A stretch of 64,000 nt of DNA, taken from positions 248,001 through 312,000 of the forward strand of contig ML133367.1 in NCBI GenBank assembly GCA_003864495.1, in the 5' to 3' direction. The notes beneath the pieces were generated by a model. The model did no database searches and was not told the DNA's origin. It worked only from the letters and a program-made list of their open reading frames with translations. The translations under genes and the position numbers were made by a program. Shown here piece after piece: positions 40,543-53,363 of this stretch (its first letter is position 1; each line of letters starts with the position of its first letter). This DNA is from Nemopilema nomurai. Its lineage: Eukaryota > Cnidaria > Scyphozoa > Rhizostomeae > Rhizostomatidae.

Positions 40543-42495
40543 GCATGTTACGAAACCAGCACGATGGCTACTGTGCAACTAGATCAGATAGTTAACAAAG
40601 CAATACTTTAGATTACAAGAACAGCAGCCTTCAGTTCAACGTAAAAGCACAATGGCAAATTGCATCATATAGATAGCTCTTAGTAAGGAAGTAGCAGATA
40701 GGTAGAATAAATGATAAGAAAGGAAAAATAGTACTTTGGAAAAACAACAAAAGGCAGCTCTTCAACACCCCTAAGCTCACTATTGGTTATTCAATTTGTA
40801 TCCTTATAGTCGGAAGCTGCCTCTACTGACATTGATTTTTGCCGACATCGTTATCACTAAGTGACAAAGATCTGGTTGATTTGCTTCTATAATATGGCTT
40901 GTTTGCATGTCTTAAGAAGGAAGAAGATACCGGTGTATCAGTTAATGAATAATCTTAAAAGAATCCGCAGGATTGTACCCACAACCTATTAGAAGCTATG
41001 GAATCCTCTTATACCAAAAACACGAGGAAAGGATTATTATTTACAACAAATAAGGTGATTTATATAAACAAAAAGCAACTTATCGCGCTTCCAGCGAAAA
41101 ATTCCAATCTTCTGCAGAAATCTGGCCATTATTTGATAAAGCAAGATAAAAATATTGGAATTAGCCTAATTGGGCTGGTTCAATTATACTCAAATATCAT
41201 CTTTAGGTCCTGGCAAATTGCTCCACACAGCATGATTTTATTTAGGCAGTTGACGCCAGAATGAATGTAATCAAAGGCGTAAATTTCAGTGCACCTATGC
41301 AGCATTGGCTGCAAACTAAATAACTAACTTCAACATGAACTAACCTCAAACCAAATCTAGCTGCGACTGTAATCTACAGCTTGTATTGCTTTGAAAGCTG
41401 TCCACGTTGCAAGAACAAGATTTTGGAAGTACGCTCAACAGAGAGGTCTGGTAGTGGTTCAAAGATTTAAGAATTGCAAGGTTTACTCGAGGGTGATTCT
41501 AAACAGAATGGACACTTTGATTCTTGGATGTTGATTATAACGACTGAGATGATTATGACGATGAAAACGATTTTGATTAACACGACGAAAAGTACACGAA
41601 ACTGTAGGGACTAGAAAATTAACGAAAATATCCCATTGGAAACGAAATACGTGACGGACAGTTGTCGAAACCGATGAAGAGTGAAGCAGCTTGTGCATTC
41701 TGTAATGACAGCAGCGCAGGCGAGACTTAATAAATCAGTTCGTCTGAGCGTCATACACATGCATGTTAAACAATGTTGTAGTTATAACTGCATTCGCAAA
41801 TTTCTGAGAAGACGACAGAAGGCAATCAGCATTTGGACTACTGCTGCAAAAACCTATCGAAACCGTGTGAACCTATCCCCTAGGTATTTGTATTACGTGA
41901 AGTTTCATAAAGAGCTAGCCTATTGAAGAGAAGTTATCAATTTTCCTTCTTTTCGATGTATTATTCATCGAGGCATCAATAATGTATTGATACGAGTTTA
42001 TCAACGAACAAATACAATGTATGAAATGAATTCTTGTAGAAGCAATTGACAAGTCTGGAAATCGAGAGATCCTCACTCTTCTATGCAATTAGAGACTCCA
42101 GTGTACAGGTAAATGATTAATGCTTACATAAAAACAAAGCACGTGACACAAGAGTCTGTTGTGTTGTCTGGTTGGGGTAAGAGAAGTGCTTCTATTGAAC
42201 TGGAAGGCAGCTGCTCGTGGTGATAAGCTTGTGAGCATACTTCCCAGCACATCATTGGATCAAAATCAGAAGCGGCATTGAATAAGAGTTCTCTGTTATT
42301 ACGCATGGCTGCCTGTTTAGAGTAGCAATTTCGAGCAAGGTTCAGTCTTCAACTGATTACTATCAGCAACAACAGTCAATCCTGTTATTAGGATTACGTC
42401 ATCCAATAGTAGGATTACATAGATTATTATCCATAATGCTTGAACTGTCGCAATCAGTGGCTGTGCTCTGTATCATGCAATCAATCAGCTTTTAT
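40543..42495. other. Non-coding stretch, nothing recognised
   Basis: AT-rich, with open frames of up to 88 codons on the plus strand (40998-41264; 41681-41926) that have no recognisable domain, signal peptide or family resemblance. Confidence 0.5.
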
Positions 42496-43101
42496 AGATA
42501 TCTTCCTACAGTTATTATGGCGTATCCTATTAAAGATATGTTCTTACAGTTATTATGGCGTATAATATTAAAGATATCTTCCTATAGTTATTATGGCACA
42601 TACTTTTAAAGATATCTTCGTACAGTTATTATGGCGTATACTTTAAAAGATATCTTCCTATAGTTATTATGGCGTATGCTTTTAAAGATGTTCCTCCAGT
42701 TATCATGCCGTTTGTTTTATAAAGATATAGTCCTTCAGTTATTATGGCGTATGCTTTTAAAAATGTTCCTCCAGTAATCATGATGTTTGTTTTATAAAGA
42801 TATAGTCCTTCAGTTATTATGGCGTATGCTTTTAAAGACTGTTCCTCCAGTAATCATGATGTTTGTTTTATAAAGATATAGTCCTTCAGTTATTATGGCG
42901 TATGCTTTCATAGACTGTTTCTCCAGTTCATATGGCGTATGCTTTTTAGCTAGTTCCTACAGCTATTATGGCGTATACTTTTAAAGATATCTTCCTCCAG
43001 TTATCATGCCGTTTGTTTTAAAAAGATATAGTCCTTCAGTAATCATGGTGTATGCTTTAACAGACATGTTGTTATTCTTCTACATTATCATGGCGTACTA
43101 A
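42496..43101. repeat. Minisatellite, 36-39-bp unit, about 16 copies with an internal dimer
   Basis: Units carry CAGTTATTATGGCGTATGC followed by a TTTTAAAGATAT stretch and vary between 36 and 39 bp. The first five units are monomeric. From about 42690 a two-unit pattern appears (a CCTCCAGT..ATCATG..GTTTGTTTTATAAAG unit alternating with a CCTTCAGTTATTATGG unit), repeated three to four times. The right end is the most diverged. Confidence 0.9.
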
Positions 43102-44329
43102 GCTGGAACCAAAGGCTGCCAATTCACTACCATTGTCTTGTTCACTGTAACCTCAGCGATTGAAGAGAGACAATATTATACGACGCCTCTGCCAAACAAG
43201 GATCTTTCAAAAAAGTATATTACTTTATTGCCTTCTTCACCTGATTTTGAACATCTTACCCGGCTTCCAAATACGATGAATGTTGAAATCAGAATTGCCG
43301 GCAGGTCTGTCGGCATTGCAAGGCAACACGCCAAAATTCCACTCAAAAGAACAGCGGAAAGAAAAATTTTTGAATTCCAATTTTAAGTAGAAACAGAATC
43401 TTCTGTGCGCCCCCAGTAAACCCTTCTACTTCCGTGTCCAACATCAGCATGAATATCTTTATGAATGAATTTTTGAAGGAATCAAATTTTTCTTCAGATT
43501 GAATGCCGTTGTTTCCTACATCAAACTTTTCGACATAAATCAAGGCAACACAGCCACACTGATTGGTAGGCCGATGAGATAAACCGCTACTACCGAATAT
43601 ATAGCTACAAAAATGAAATCACTCTCCAATCAGAAGAAATCGCTTAATTGCCCGATTAGGAAACTACGACGCAAACTTTACAAAGCACGCGTCACATAAC
43701 CGATAGACGTGGCAACTCGCCGAAAGAAATTGTATCAAATATTATTTAAGAAAATCAAAATCTAAATACCTTTTCGTGAATATAACAGCCATTCTCGAGT
43801 TGTGAATCAGTAAGAAGCTTTCTCTAACCATTGTGCGCACGCTTTCTCGACAGTACGCGTGAAGAACTAGAAAATAACAATAACCTTGGTGTTGTTCACA
43901 GCGATCCGGACCTGTCATGTAAATGTACTTGCCGGCAAATGTTTACGATACCTTGACGAGGCTATCATCCGATAGATGTCCATATGCACAGACAACAGAA
44001 CAAGGAAAAGGATTTAATTAATAAAATACGCCCGTACATCTGTACATAAATCTTGGCTTTATCCATAATCAAATTCAGGGGAGATTATTCCGAACAGTAC
44101 CAGCAACGGCTTCAACCAGGGCTTCAACAAGAGGATCGCCAAGTCGTGAATAATGCAGTTTTTTGAATTATTCAGCTGGGCAAACTTAGGATGTGCTCAA
44201 CTGACATAAAACAGCCATTTGGAGGACGGATCGAGACGTTATTAGCACGCAGAAGTGAACAAGATTTTGGCACAACAATGTTAACGTCTGTTGTTTTTCT
44301 CAGCGTTGGGAAGGATAGTAAAGGATGTT

Positions 44330-44366
44330 GGGGGTGTTGGGGGGAGAATAAGGGGGTGCTAGGGGG
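44330..44366 (+). other. G-quadruplex motif
   Basis: Four G-runs of 5, 6, 5 and 5 bases are separated by loops of 4, 7 and 5 bases, meeting the usual G3+N1-7 rule on the plus strand. A fifth pair of G follows. No gene is adjacent. Confidence 0.85.
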
Positions 44367-44710
44367 TGTTGGTTTTGCCCGGCACATCTGGGGCTGCAAA
44401 AGACGACAAAGAGTGTGTTCTTAATAATTTACTAAAAAACCAAAAGATAATCAAAAGAATAATATTAGGAAGGCACAGGAACCAAAGCATATAGTAAAAG
44501 TTGATTCAATCGACGTTCAATCTATCTGTGATCGTGGCAAGAAGCATTTACAGTAAAAAGCACATTTCCTCTGGATTGATGTTTGAAAGTTCATTGATGT
44601 CTCTGTGAATAGGGTCAGGACGAAGGGAACATGGACAACTGCACTGACTTGATAGTTCTATCAAGCAATGTTGAGTCTCGTAGACACACATCCAACAACA
44701 TCTGTGTATC

Positions 44711-44758
44711 TTGAAGAAAAAGCTTAGGAGGAGACCTGTTGAAGAAAAAGCTTAGGAG
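44711..44758 (+). repeat. Direct repeat of 20 bp, period 28
   Basis: TTGAAGAAAAAGCTTAGGAG occurs identically at 44711-44730 and 44739-44758. Confidence 0.9.
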
Positions 44759-46695
44759 AGCCACAAATAATTTAATGTGCTTTGAACTTCGATCTTTGAG
44801 AAGTTCGGGGCGTTAACCAAAACTCCCAGTGTTACTTAAATGCTGCCTATACATGCATTGCTGAAGCAAGAATATGTTCGTAAATGACGTCATTGTTTCA
44901 TTTCCAAGAATCTACAATGCTAGCACTGTACATGATATCGCAACTCTGTGCACAATTTCATTTGATACTGCGATTGTGAGTTCAGCAAAATCGGTGACAA
45001 TGTCTCTCTGATTCGCTTGACTTCATTGAGAAATTTACGCTTCTCTTTTTGGCAGGTAGGAGTGCAATGTGTTGTGCGTGCCCAATAGTTAGACTTCGTC
45101 ATACTTTAAGAAATGCTTCATAAGCCAGGCAGGTGATCAAGAAACTGGCAATTAGTAACATACTAAGGACAAGCTTTTAAAACGAGTAGTCCACCAAGAG
45201 CCGGTGTCGCGTAGGTGATGCAATTGAGAAAGCAGTAAAGGAGGATGTTGCCACCTTTGGGGGGATTCCCGGGAAAATAAAGCCAGACGCAAAAGATCTA
45301 CTTCCTTATCGTGAACAATCAAAACGCAATCGATTGAGAAAGCCAGCAAAAATTTCACAATGGTTGCTACAAAAACTCGAAAAATGATAAAAGATTAATG
45401 ACTTTCTCTTTAAATATTCCCCATGCAGTATTTTTGAGAAACTGAGTTAACATTTCTTGAGCTGGATATCTGAAAAGCAAATATCAGAAGGCTGTCATGA
45501 TGAACAGAGTTAAAAAATATTGAAAGCCTCATGGCTGGGACCCCGAGAAAGGTTTTGCCTGTTAATGTCATATTTGAAGAAGGTTTATCAGTATTTTTGA
45601 TTTTAAACAATGAAAGTGATCGTAAAAAATTTGTTTTGAGTTGGTAATGAGGAAGGTTTTAATTAAATAAATTGCAGCCGGGGGGAGGCTATAACGTTTT
45701 CTGGACTCTGGCAATGAGATTCAGTAGCAAGGGGATGATCTGTAACGGTTGGCTTTAGTGTGTGATATGTTTCGTAATAACTCAGTTGCGTGTTATAGTC
45801 ACATGTGCTGTTGAGTCCTGTTGTGTCAGTTAACGCCTTACTAATGGCAATGTGTTTGTCTGTCAACATGTATTGTGACGTTCGTATTGTTCTCTTAATT
45901 ATCTTCTGTTCATGTTATGTGTGTGCGTTGTTAACTTTAGAGTCAGTCTTGCTGTTGAATGAATATAGACAACAACTGAATAGAGTCTCTCTCGTGTTCT
46001 GCTATTCGGGGCTTAGGCCAATTGGCCCCATCGCATCGAACGTATCATCACCATACTAAGAAGAACCCAACCGACCAATCATTAAACGTTACAGATCATT
46101 GGGAAGAATATACAATCGTGATTGAAATCACCAGTGGAAACGAAGACGAGCCGAACCCGTGATCCGACATCATACAAAACATAACAGAATGGGATATCGA
46201 TTGGCTATCCTTCTTCTCTGAAGCCTCTGAAATTTGGTGGTTAAAACCCTTTGAAACGTGTTAACATATCGAAGCACTCATTTTCACAGGCAGGCCTATA
46301 GTTGGCTGGTTTTTCTAAACTACACTATCAACCATATTTCAAAGCAAAGTTTTCTGCAAAGCTGATTGAACTGACACTAGACACAATGCGAGCAAAAAGG
46401 CAGCCACTATTTGGTCCGCGCTCGATGCAGGAATGGCTTGGCAAAAGCATGCTTGCAAAGATGTATACCCGACGCCTTTAAATCACCCATGAAAAATATC
46501 GCCTTTTATTAGGCTAGTATTCAGTTTAAGGTACCAGATGCTGTGAATATTGCAAGAACGCAATTACTTTATGTTTGTATACAGTTGTTTACAACAAACC
46601 TCGTACTCGCATCTGTACTGTTTCATCAATTTGTTTTCGCCTCCTTTTGTTTTCTCTACAGTTGTCTCCGCTTGGAAATAAAACGTTATGGAACG

Positions 46696-46833
46696 ATGCA
46701 GCTTTCTGTGTATCGCCTTTTGCTGAATTCCCTTCTTCTAACATTGATATCTTGTAACGAAATCAATTCACAGCAAGTCCAATCTCCGTTGAAATATTTA
46801 GTTTGTCAGTTTGAAACCAGAAGTCAGGCTTGA
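46696..46833 (+). CDS. Small ORF with a signal-peptide-like N-terminus (45 residues)
   Basis: The ORF starts MQLSVYRLLLNSLLLTLISC, a short charged start followed by a Leu-rich hydrophobic core and a small residue region, as in a secretory signal peptide. The remainder (about 22 residues after NEINSQQ) has one Cys. A pyrimidine-rich acceptor-like TTTTCTCTACAG ends at 46661, 34 bases before the ATG, so this could be the second exon of a spliced transcript. The same frame is open upstream to an ATG at 46543. I recognise no family, and a chance ORF is the simplest alternative. Confidence 0.2.
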   Translation: MQLSVYRLLLNSLLLTLISCNEINSQQVQSPLKYLVCQFETRSQA

Positions 46834-47110
46834 GAATGATTAATGAAGAAAACAAGATGAATTCTGTTAATGATACTAAGACGGGGAATCGCAGATTAAA
46901 TCCTACATCTTGTTATTCACGTGCTATTTTGCAGATACAAAGAATTTCAGTGTGGACACTATAGCAAAGTGGCCTGGCTAGACCTGGTGGTGTCATCTGG
47001 AAGAAACTAGACATTGAGAAATGAAATCAGAAATTTCAAAGTTTATTCAATAAACATCAATATTTCCAGTAATCTGCAAAGTTAAAGCCTATCAAATTGA
47101 ACTATGTCAT

Positions 47111-47492
47111 CTTGGCATAGAGGTGACTGGAGTCGTGGTGACTAGAGGTGACGTAGAGGTGACGTAGAGGTGACTGGGGTCTTGGTGACGTAGATGTGCA
47201 TAGAGGTGAATGGGGTCTTTGTGACGTAGAGGTGACATAGAGGTGATGTAGAGGTGACTGGGACTTGGTGAAGTAGAGGTGACGTAGAGGGGCCTGGGAC
47301 TTGGTGAAGTAGAGGTGACGTGAAGGTGACGTAGAGGTGACTTAGAGATGACTGGGACTTGGTGACGTAGAGGTGAAGTAGAGGTGACTGGAGTCGTGGT
47401 GACGTAGAGGTGACATAGAGGTGACAAGAGTCGTGGTGACGTAGAGGTGACGTAGAGGTGACGTAAAGGTGACTGGGACCGAGTGACTGGAG
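47111..47492. repeat. Minisatellite based on an 11-bp unit (GTGACGTAGAG)
   Basis: The array mixes GTGACGTAGAG units with a spacer unit of the GTGACTGGGACTTG or GTGACTGGAGTCGTG kind, making an irregular higher-order pattern. It explains the overlapping minus-strand open frames rich in HLYVTSTSP. The repeated TGACGTA resembles a CRE half site, so the array presents about 20 copies of that motif. Confidence 0.9.
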
Positions 47493-49090
47493 CGAGATAT
47501 AAACAAGCCTACTCTGCTGTTTATCATTTCCAGGTAACAATTGTGGTATAGAGTGTGTATCAGTCGAATTTCAATGCCTTCTTAACTATTATGCCCGTTA
47601 AGAAACATTAGCTTATAGCATCGTTAGTCGAAGGGTAAGAATATATAGATGAGTGCATATAACATTCAGCTTCAAGAGTGGGAAGGGTATGACACATAAA
47701 AAAGCATTTTGAAAAATAAAGGTAATATCGCGAAGAGAAGTGAAGGTGCTTCTACAACAGGCAAAGCTTCATTTCAAATGAGTCGGTTGAATGCTGAAAA
47801 ATTTATCTTTGCTGCCTATGCAAACACAGTGATTCAAGTATCATTAACCCATTTCATGATGTCAGTGGAAATTAGGCAAATTAAAGACTCGTCAAGAAAG
47901 GCTTCTCGACAGGCAGGATGAATGAAATCAGGCAGACATTGACGAAATACATGACGTAGGAGCCGGGGCCATGTCCCCTCAATTCTCGGCAGACCATGCA
48001 AAAGTGCACTTTCAAAACCCAAGAGGCCCCAGCAAAACCCAAATGTGCACTTGCAAAACCCAAGAGGCCCCTGCAAAACTCAATCATGGGAGTGGTCATG
48101 TGCCTTTTCTTTTATCTGCCTCCTTCTTAGATGCTTCCCTCGTGTTTGGATACATGGGTACTGACATGTCATTATGAGAAAGGAGCAAGCAAGGTTGGCT
48201 GGCTGTCGAATATGGGTGATTGTTTCATCATCTGCTGTTCCATGTTCTTTCATCATTCGATGTTTCAGGGATTTAATACAAGTGGAGAGATAATTTGTGG
48301 TTGACAAGATTAAAATGGCATTTAGCTCAATTTCATGGAGATTTTAGGGTTGCTTTTTGAACCCTTAATATAACATTGTCAGAAGGGACCACAATGCGCA
48401 AATGTTACTATTAATGTCTGCACATTCACAAATTGAGTTGGATTGAAGTGGGCAGGAGGCGGCAAGGCATAAAATACAATAAAGATAGACATTGCATCAT
48501 TTCATTGATAGTTTCCTTCGATTAGAAGCCCAGTACCAGAAGCAAGTCTTTGAAATTTCTTCATACTTCATTTTTCATGTGCTCACAAAACCATGGGCAA
48601 TTTTATAATGCAAACACAAAAAAACAGTAGAAACACCCTTCACAATCCGGAATGAACTATAAAGGCTGGTTATCAAGTGCCTTCGAATGAAGGGAAGGCA
48701 CCAATGAGGGTTTTTGCATCATTTCTCCTGTTTTTCTCCTAATTTCTGCCTTCATCTTGTGTGTACAAAGGTTATTGTACACAGTTACTCTACATTGATT
48801 TCGACATAAATACACAGTAGGTGATCAACTTTCGTGCAGAATTAACAGCGTGAGCAGGAAATAATCCATCAAATCTGGGCAACCCAGTGACACCAGGGCT
48901 TCTGGAAATGATTTCTAATCCACTTCTAACACCGCTGATTCCTTTTATTCAACGATAAAACTTGCATTAAGAAACCAAAACGGTTGTATGCAGTTAGGGA
49001 ATGGGCAGATGACATGAGCATACCTGATCAAATCACCGTTGACTTTCGATACGAATGTCGGTCATGCTGGTTGCAAGGCAGCAAAAGAGG
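47493..49090. other. Non-coding stretch with one short duplication
   Basis: Contains the 41-bp tandem duplication at 48004-48084 and otherwise unremarkable AT-rich sequence. Open frames here are short and lack recognisable features. Confidence 0.5.
48004..48084 (+). repeat. Tandem duplication, about 41 bp, two copies
   Basis: Both copies start with GTGCACTT and contain CAAAACCCAAGAGGCCCC. Copy 1 begins at 48004 and copy 2 at 48045, with a few substitutions and one single-base indel. Confidence 0.85.
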
Positions 49091-49371
49091 TTGATTATGC
49101 GAGTGATTGTCATGATTGTGCGAGTGATTAGCGAGATTGTGCAAGTGATTGGCGTGATTGTGTGAGTGATTAGCGTGATTGTGTGAGTGATTGGCGTGAT
49201 TGTTCGAATGATTGGCGTGATTGTGTGAGTGATAAGCGTGATTTTGGGAATGATTGTCGCGATTGTTCGAGTGATTAGCGTGACTGTGCTAGTGATCAGC
49301 GTGGTTTTTTGGATGATTAGCATGATTTTGGGAATGATTAGCGTGGTTGTTTGGATGATTAGCGTGGTTGT
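49091..49371. repeat. Minisatellite, 21-bp unit, about 13 copies
   Basis: Degenerate units with core GTGAGTGATTAGCGTGATT repeat every 21 bp. The minus strand reads as seven-residue repeats of the ITLITHT type, giving a spurious 146-codon frame. The units are more diverged than in the 27-bp array at 52.4 kb, so this array is probably older. Confidence 0.9.
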
Positions 49372-52300
49372 GAAATGTCGAAACATTCTATCAATTTCGA
49401 AAACATTATTCACTAGCCACCAACAATGTTTAAATTTTTCGCAAAATCCTTCTTTGTACTTTTCTTTGTACAAGCCAAGTTGCGTACAATTAAGTAAAAA
49501 ACCAACGGCATTTGAACTCCTTAAAGTTCTTTAAAACTCTTCCTCAACCACTTCAATGTCTTTGTTTATTACTTCAAGCAAATCATTCTAAATTACTCTG
49601 TATTACTTTATACTACTGGAATGCTATATTAAATGTTGTAAAATGTGTAAGAGCGTTAAAAGTATGTTATGCAGATCCTTTGAAAATCAACTTCTTTGCT
49701 GAAGGGTCACCCCCATTGAAGAACTAAGTTAAAGTGAAATAAAAATGACTTCGCTCAACACATGATCTAAATAGATTCCACTGAACAACGCTAATGCTTG
49801 CAGTAAAAAGCGTCCATTATTGTTGATAAATTACGTACATTTTGAAATTTCTTGAAATCAATATGACATAGACGGAAGTATGCCTTGCAAAAGTGCCAAT
49901 AAACAATTCTGAATGCTGTGTAACTAGGTTATCATTGACAGATGACCTACTAGAACATTATTCGAAATGTTCAAATATATATAAGGCGAGAATATCGTTT
50001 TATAACAGTGGATGACATTAAGGAGTGCTACTAGAATTACACCCAGATACAAGATGTTTGTGTTATCAAATGAAAACTTGAAATGACAAAGTGATTGTTC
50101 ACAATCACAATATTCAATCATATAGACGGAAAGTCCATTGCTTCGCCCATAACATTTTTTGTCACTTTGAGGACGAATGTCAAATCTTAACTCACTACAA
50201 CCTTTACCAAATATCATAATGTCAACTTTGCAACACACGGCAGCTGCTTTTTTTATGAGACCAGCCCTCTTTAACTAAAACACTGGTCACTTTTGCAATA
50301 CTCTTATACCTTTGGCCAAAATTATCTGTACCGATGGTCCAAAGGACTTGACAGAATGAATATAGGTTCTGTCAGCTTCTACTAAAACCTTTTTCTAATA
50401 GCTCTTCTATCGTGCAAATGTCAACCAATACTCTCTTCCAGTAACGTGGATGATTTTTGTTGAAAGACTGGCATTGTGATGCTTGAAACCTGAGAATTGC
50501 ATCAGGTCATACTGACTCACATAACACGATCGGTAATCACATCGATCGGTAATCAATCACATGACTTATAGAGTGACTGTCAGCATGTCACCAACATGAC
50601 AGGTTGATAGGATTCACAGTTGACGCATGGTGTTCCTCAAGGCTCGATTCTATGTCCTTTTTCAACAGGTATCACAGGTATACTAAAAATTATTAACGAT
50701 AGTGGCGTCTATAGACAATGAGGTGGAGGATGAGAAGTTCAAATGAGTGGCAAACTCTTGAAACTATCATTCTTTTATCAAAATTAGAATAAGAACGAAA
50801 TCATGATATTGCGGTAATCAATGCACAAATAAACAAAGATAATGGTAGACTTTATTCCAGGACTTTAACACTTCTTAAACACTAATACACTTACAAGTGA
50901 CTTGACAACATCCAATTTCGAAAGAGCATACATCAGACGAGAGAAAATAGCTTGTTGGAGAATGATTAATGATCTGGCGTGGTACTTCGCTGAAATCCAC
51001 TCTAATCCACAATAAAGGAAATGAGGGTGCTGGTTTTCAGAAAATTAATGCATCGTGGCTGATAATGCAAAACGAACAAAAATTCGATTGAATTGACACA
51101 AAATTCTTCACGGGAGTGATAAAACATATTGTAACCGAAGGAAAAATCATCCTTCAAAAGGTCCCATCGCAATGAGAAACGTAACCAAATAAATTCGATT
51201 GGAAGTTAAAGTGACAAGCAAGGGACTCGGCTAGACAAGAAGAACAGCGCCAAAAGCTACACAAGCCTTGTGGTATTCTACAACTTTTGACTCTAAAATA
51301 ATTCACCATAAAATAGATCAAAATAGGTCGATAAAGAGCTGCCTGTTAAAAGAGACTTCGTCGAACGTCAAATCAAAACAATTTGGCAAAACCATGTGCA
51401 AGATAAGGCCAGCTACCAGATAAAGTTGATAAGTGAGAGTGGACAATACATTTATCGCTCAAGAAATTACGTCACTAAGCCCCGGATTGAAAGGCTAGGA
51501 AAATATACGTCTCGGCACGCTCTGCTTTGAAAGAAGTGACCTACTTCCGTATCAGTAAAGTGGTTGAGATCTCTTAGATGGTGACTCAGACATTTGTATG
51601 TATACAACAGAGATGGTATACAAGGCTTGGATGATAATTTAAAAGAAAAGAAAATCTTCAAAAGAAAAAAAACATGTCGACCTCCACGTCACTGAGATAG
51701 GAAGCTGATATCAGGCTAAACATACGTTTAATTAACAAGAAAATTAAATGATTTATATGGTATAATAATAATACTTTTACCAAATTAGGATACCAAGGAG
51801 GTATTAATTAACAAAATGTCATGAAGTTCCAGCTTTTTGTGGTCTAATTCTAAACAGCAGCTAATTTATTGAGCCATTTCAAAAGAAGAAAGTAATTAGC
51901 ATTTCGACCTAAACCTAAACATTTTTCAAGAGCATTTTAAGTGCTTCTATTGCAAATGCAAGATATGGCATTCATACTTAATCCACTGAGAAAGAATTAA
52001 CTCGCTTTCTTGATTATAATTATTTTGACATTGCTCGTACTTTGGGAATAGCTTTAGCTTCTAGTCCTATGTTCTTTTAAAGGGCGTTTGCTGGATTGTA
52101 AATAGGGTGCAGATCATATACGAAGCTGCTATGAAGAATTAGATACTGGCTAGAGAAGTGCTCATACTTCCTAAGTCATGCAGCAAAAGATTCCCAAACA
52201 ACTAAAGTGAAGATTTGAATGATGATGATCACAGCGCGAAGCCTAGAGTAACAACTTAGTTGTACCACAAACTTGCACATTGTATTGATACTCATAATGA

Positions 52301-52391
52301 CCATGGCGATGGTGTTACTTCGTTGTAGGTAGGGAGAATGCGAAGTGAATTTTGGTAAGAGATTTGGTTCTTGAAATAATTTAGCCCCGGT
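49372..52391. other. Non-coding stretch, nothing recognised
   Basis: About 3 kb of AT-rich sequence. I note only a short GATCGGTAATCA direct repeat near 50528-50555. No domain-bearing frame is visible; the longest minus-strand open frame (49924-50238, 104 codons) is not recognisable. Confidence 0.5.
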
Positions 52392-52791
52392 CATTTCCCG
52401 TTGACTTATTCCAAGACATATTTCCCGTTGACTTATTCCAAGATACATTTCCCGTTGACTTATTCCAAGATACATTTCCCGTTGACCTATTCCAAGAAAC
52501 ATTTCCCGTTGACTTATTCCAAGATACATTTTCCGTTGACTTATTCCAAGAAACATTTCCCGTTGACTTATTCCAACATGCATTTTCCGTTGACTTATTT
52601 CAAGACACATTTCCCGTTGACTTATTCCAAGAAACATTTCCCATTGACTTATTTCAAGACACATTTCCCGTTGACTTATTCCAAGATACATTTTCCGTTG
52701 ACTTATTCCAAGAAACATTTTCCGTTGACTTATTCCAAGAAACATTTCCCGTTGACTTATTCCAAGACACATTTCCCGTTGACTTATTTCA
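52392..52791. repeat. Minisatellite, 27-bp unit, 15 copies
   Basis: Fifteen head-to-tail units share the core TTCCCGTTGACTTATTCCAA, differing mainly at TTCCC/TTTCC and in the last three bases (ATA, ACA, AAA). Because 27 is divisible by three, a reading frame stays open on both strands: plus gives repeats around HFPLTYSK, minus gives around MFLGISQRE. The open frames of 147 and 198 codons are explained by this arithmetic. Units are highly similar, suggesting recent expansion or homogenisation. Confidence 0.95.
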
Positions 52792-53363
52792 ACATATCAT
52801 TAACATATCCAACACATTTTCATCCCTTTTTGAAGCACAACTGAGTCTTTCGTAAGCAGTCATGAATCTGCAGCCTTTTTTCTAAATGAAGCTTAATATT
52901 CTCTGTTTGCTCAATCTTTGTAACGCTGCACGAATAGAAAGTCTCTGAAAAACGTCTATTAGCAGCATATGCTACAGTAAAACTTTACAAAACAGCCGTC
53001 TTTACCTGCAGGTCGACTGTTCTTTGTCTTCGATCAATTGAAATCGGGTACAATTAACGTTTCGTTTGAAAAGAATTTCTACTTGCAGCTATGCTTGAAG
53101 ATTGCACACAACAATTTCATCTCGATCCTACCCTATTACATTTGTCTCTTTATGGGTAATTATCACCTCCTGGCCCAACAGAAAGTTCTCTAATTCAACG
53201 CAGCACAATATTCAGTATACTTGTGCAATGTTTTCCATTAACTTCCGCAAAATAAATGGTAGTACGTCAAAATAGCTGAAATGATAACCTGCATTTACCT
53301 ACCAACTTTAAAGATACTTTATTGAAAAGGCACGCCAAAAAGTAAGAAGAAGTGGTCACTTAC

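Larger units (their letters stand above)
43102..47110. other. Non-coding stretch, low feature density
   Basis: Holds the G-quadruplex motif (44330-44366), a 20-bp direct repeat (44711-44758), one TGACGTCA (44885-44892) and a small signal-peptide-like ORF (46696-46833). No multi-exon gene could be assembled. Confidence 0.5.

Noticed and set aside
47107..47540. Minus-strand frames rich in HLYVTSTSP
   Set aside because: Product of the 11-bp minisatellite.
49033..49473. 146-codon minus-strand frame with ITLITHT repeats
   Set aside because: Product of the 21-bp minisatellite.
52176..52772. 198-codon minus-strand frame, the second longest in the window
   Set aside because: Most of it is the 27-bp minisatellite; the remaining C-terminal 70 residues show no recognisable family or start context.
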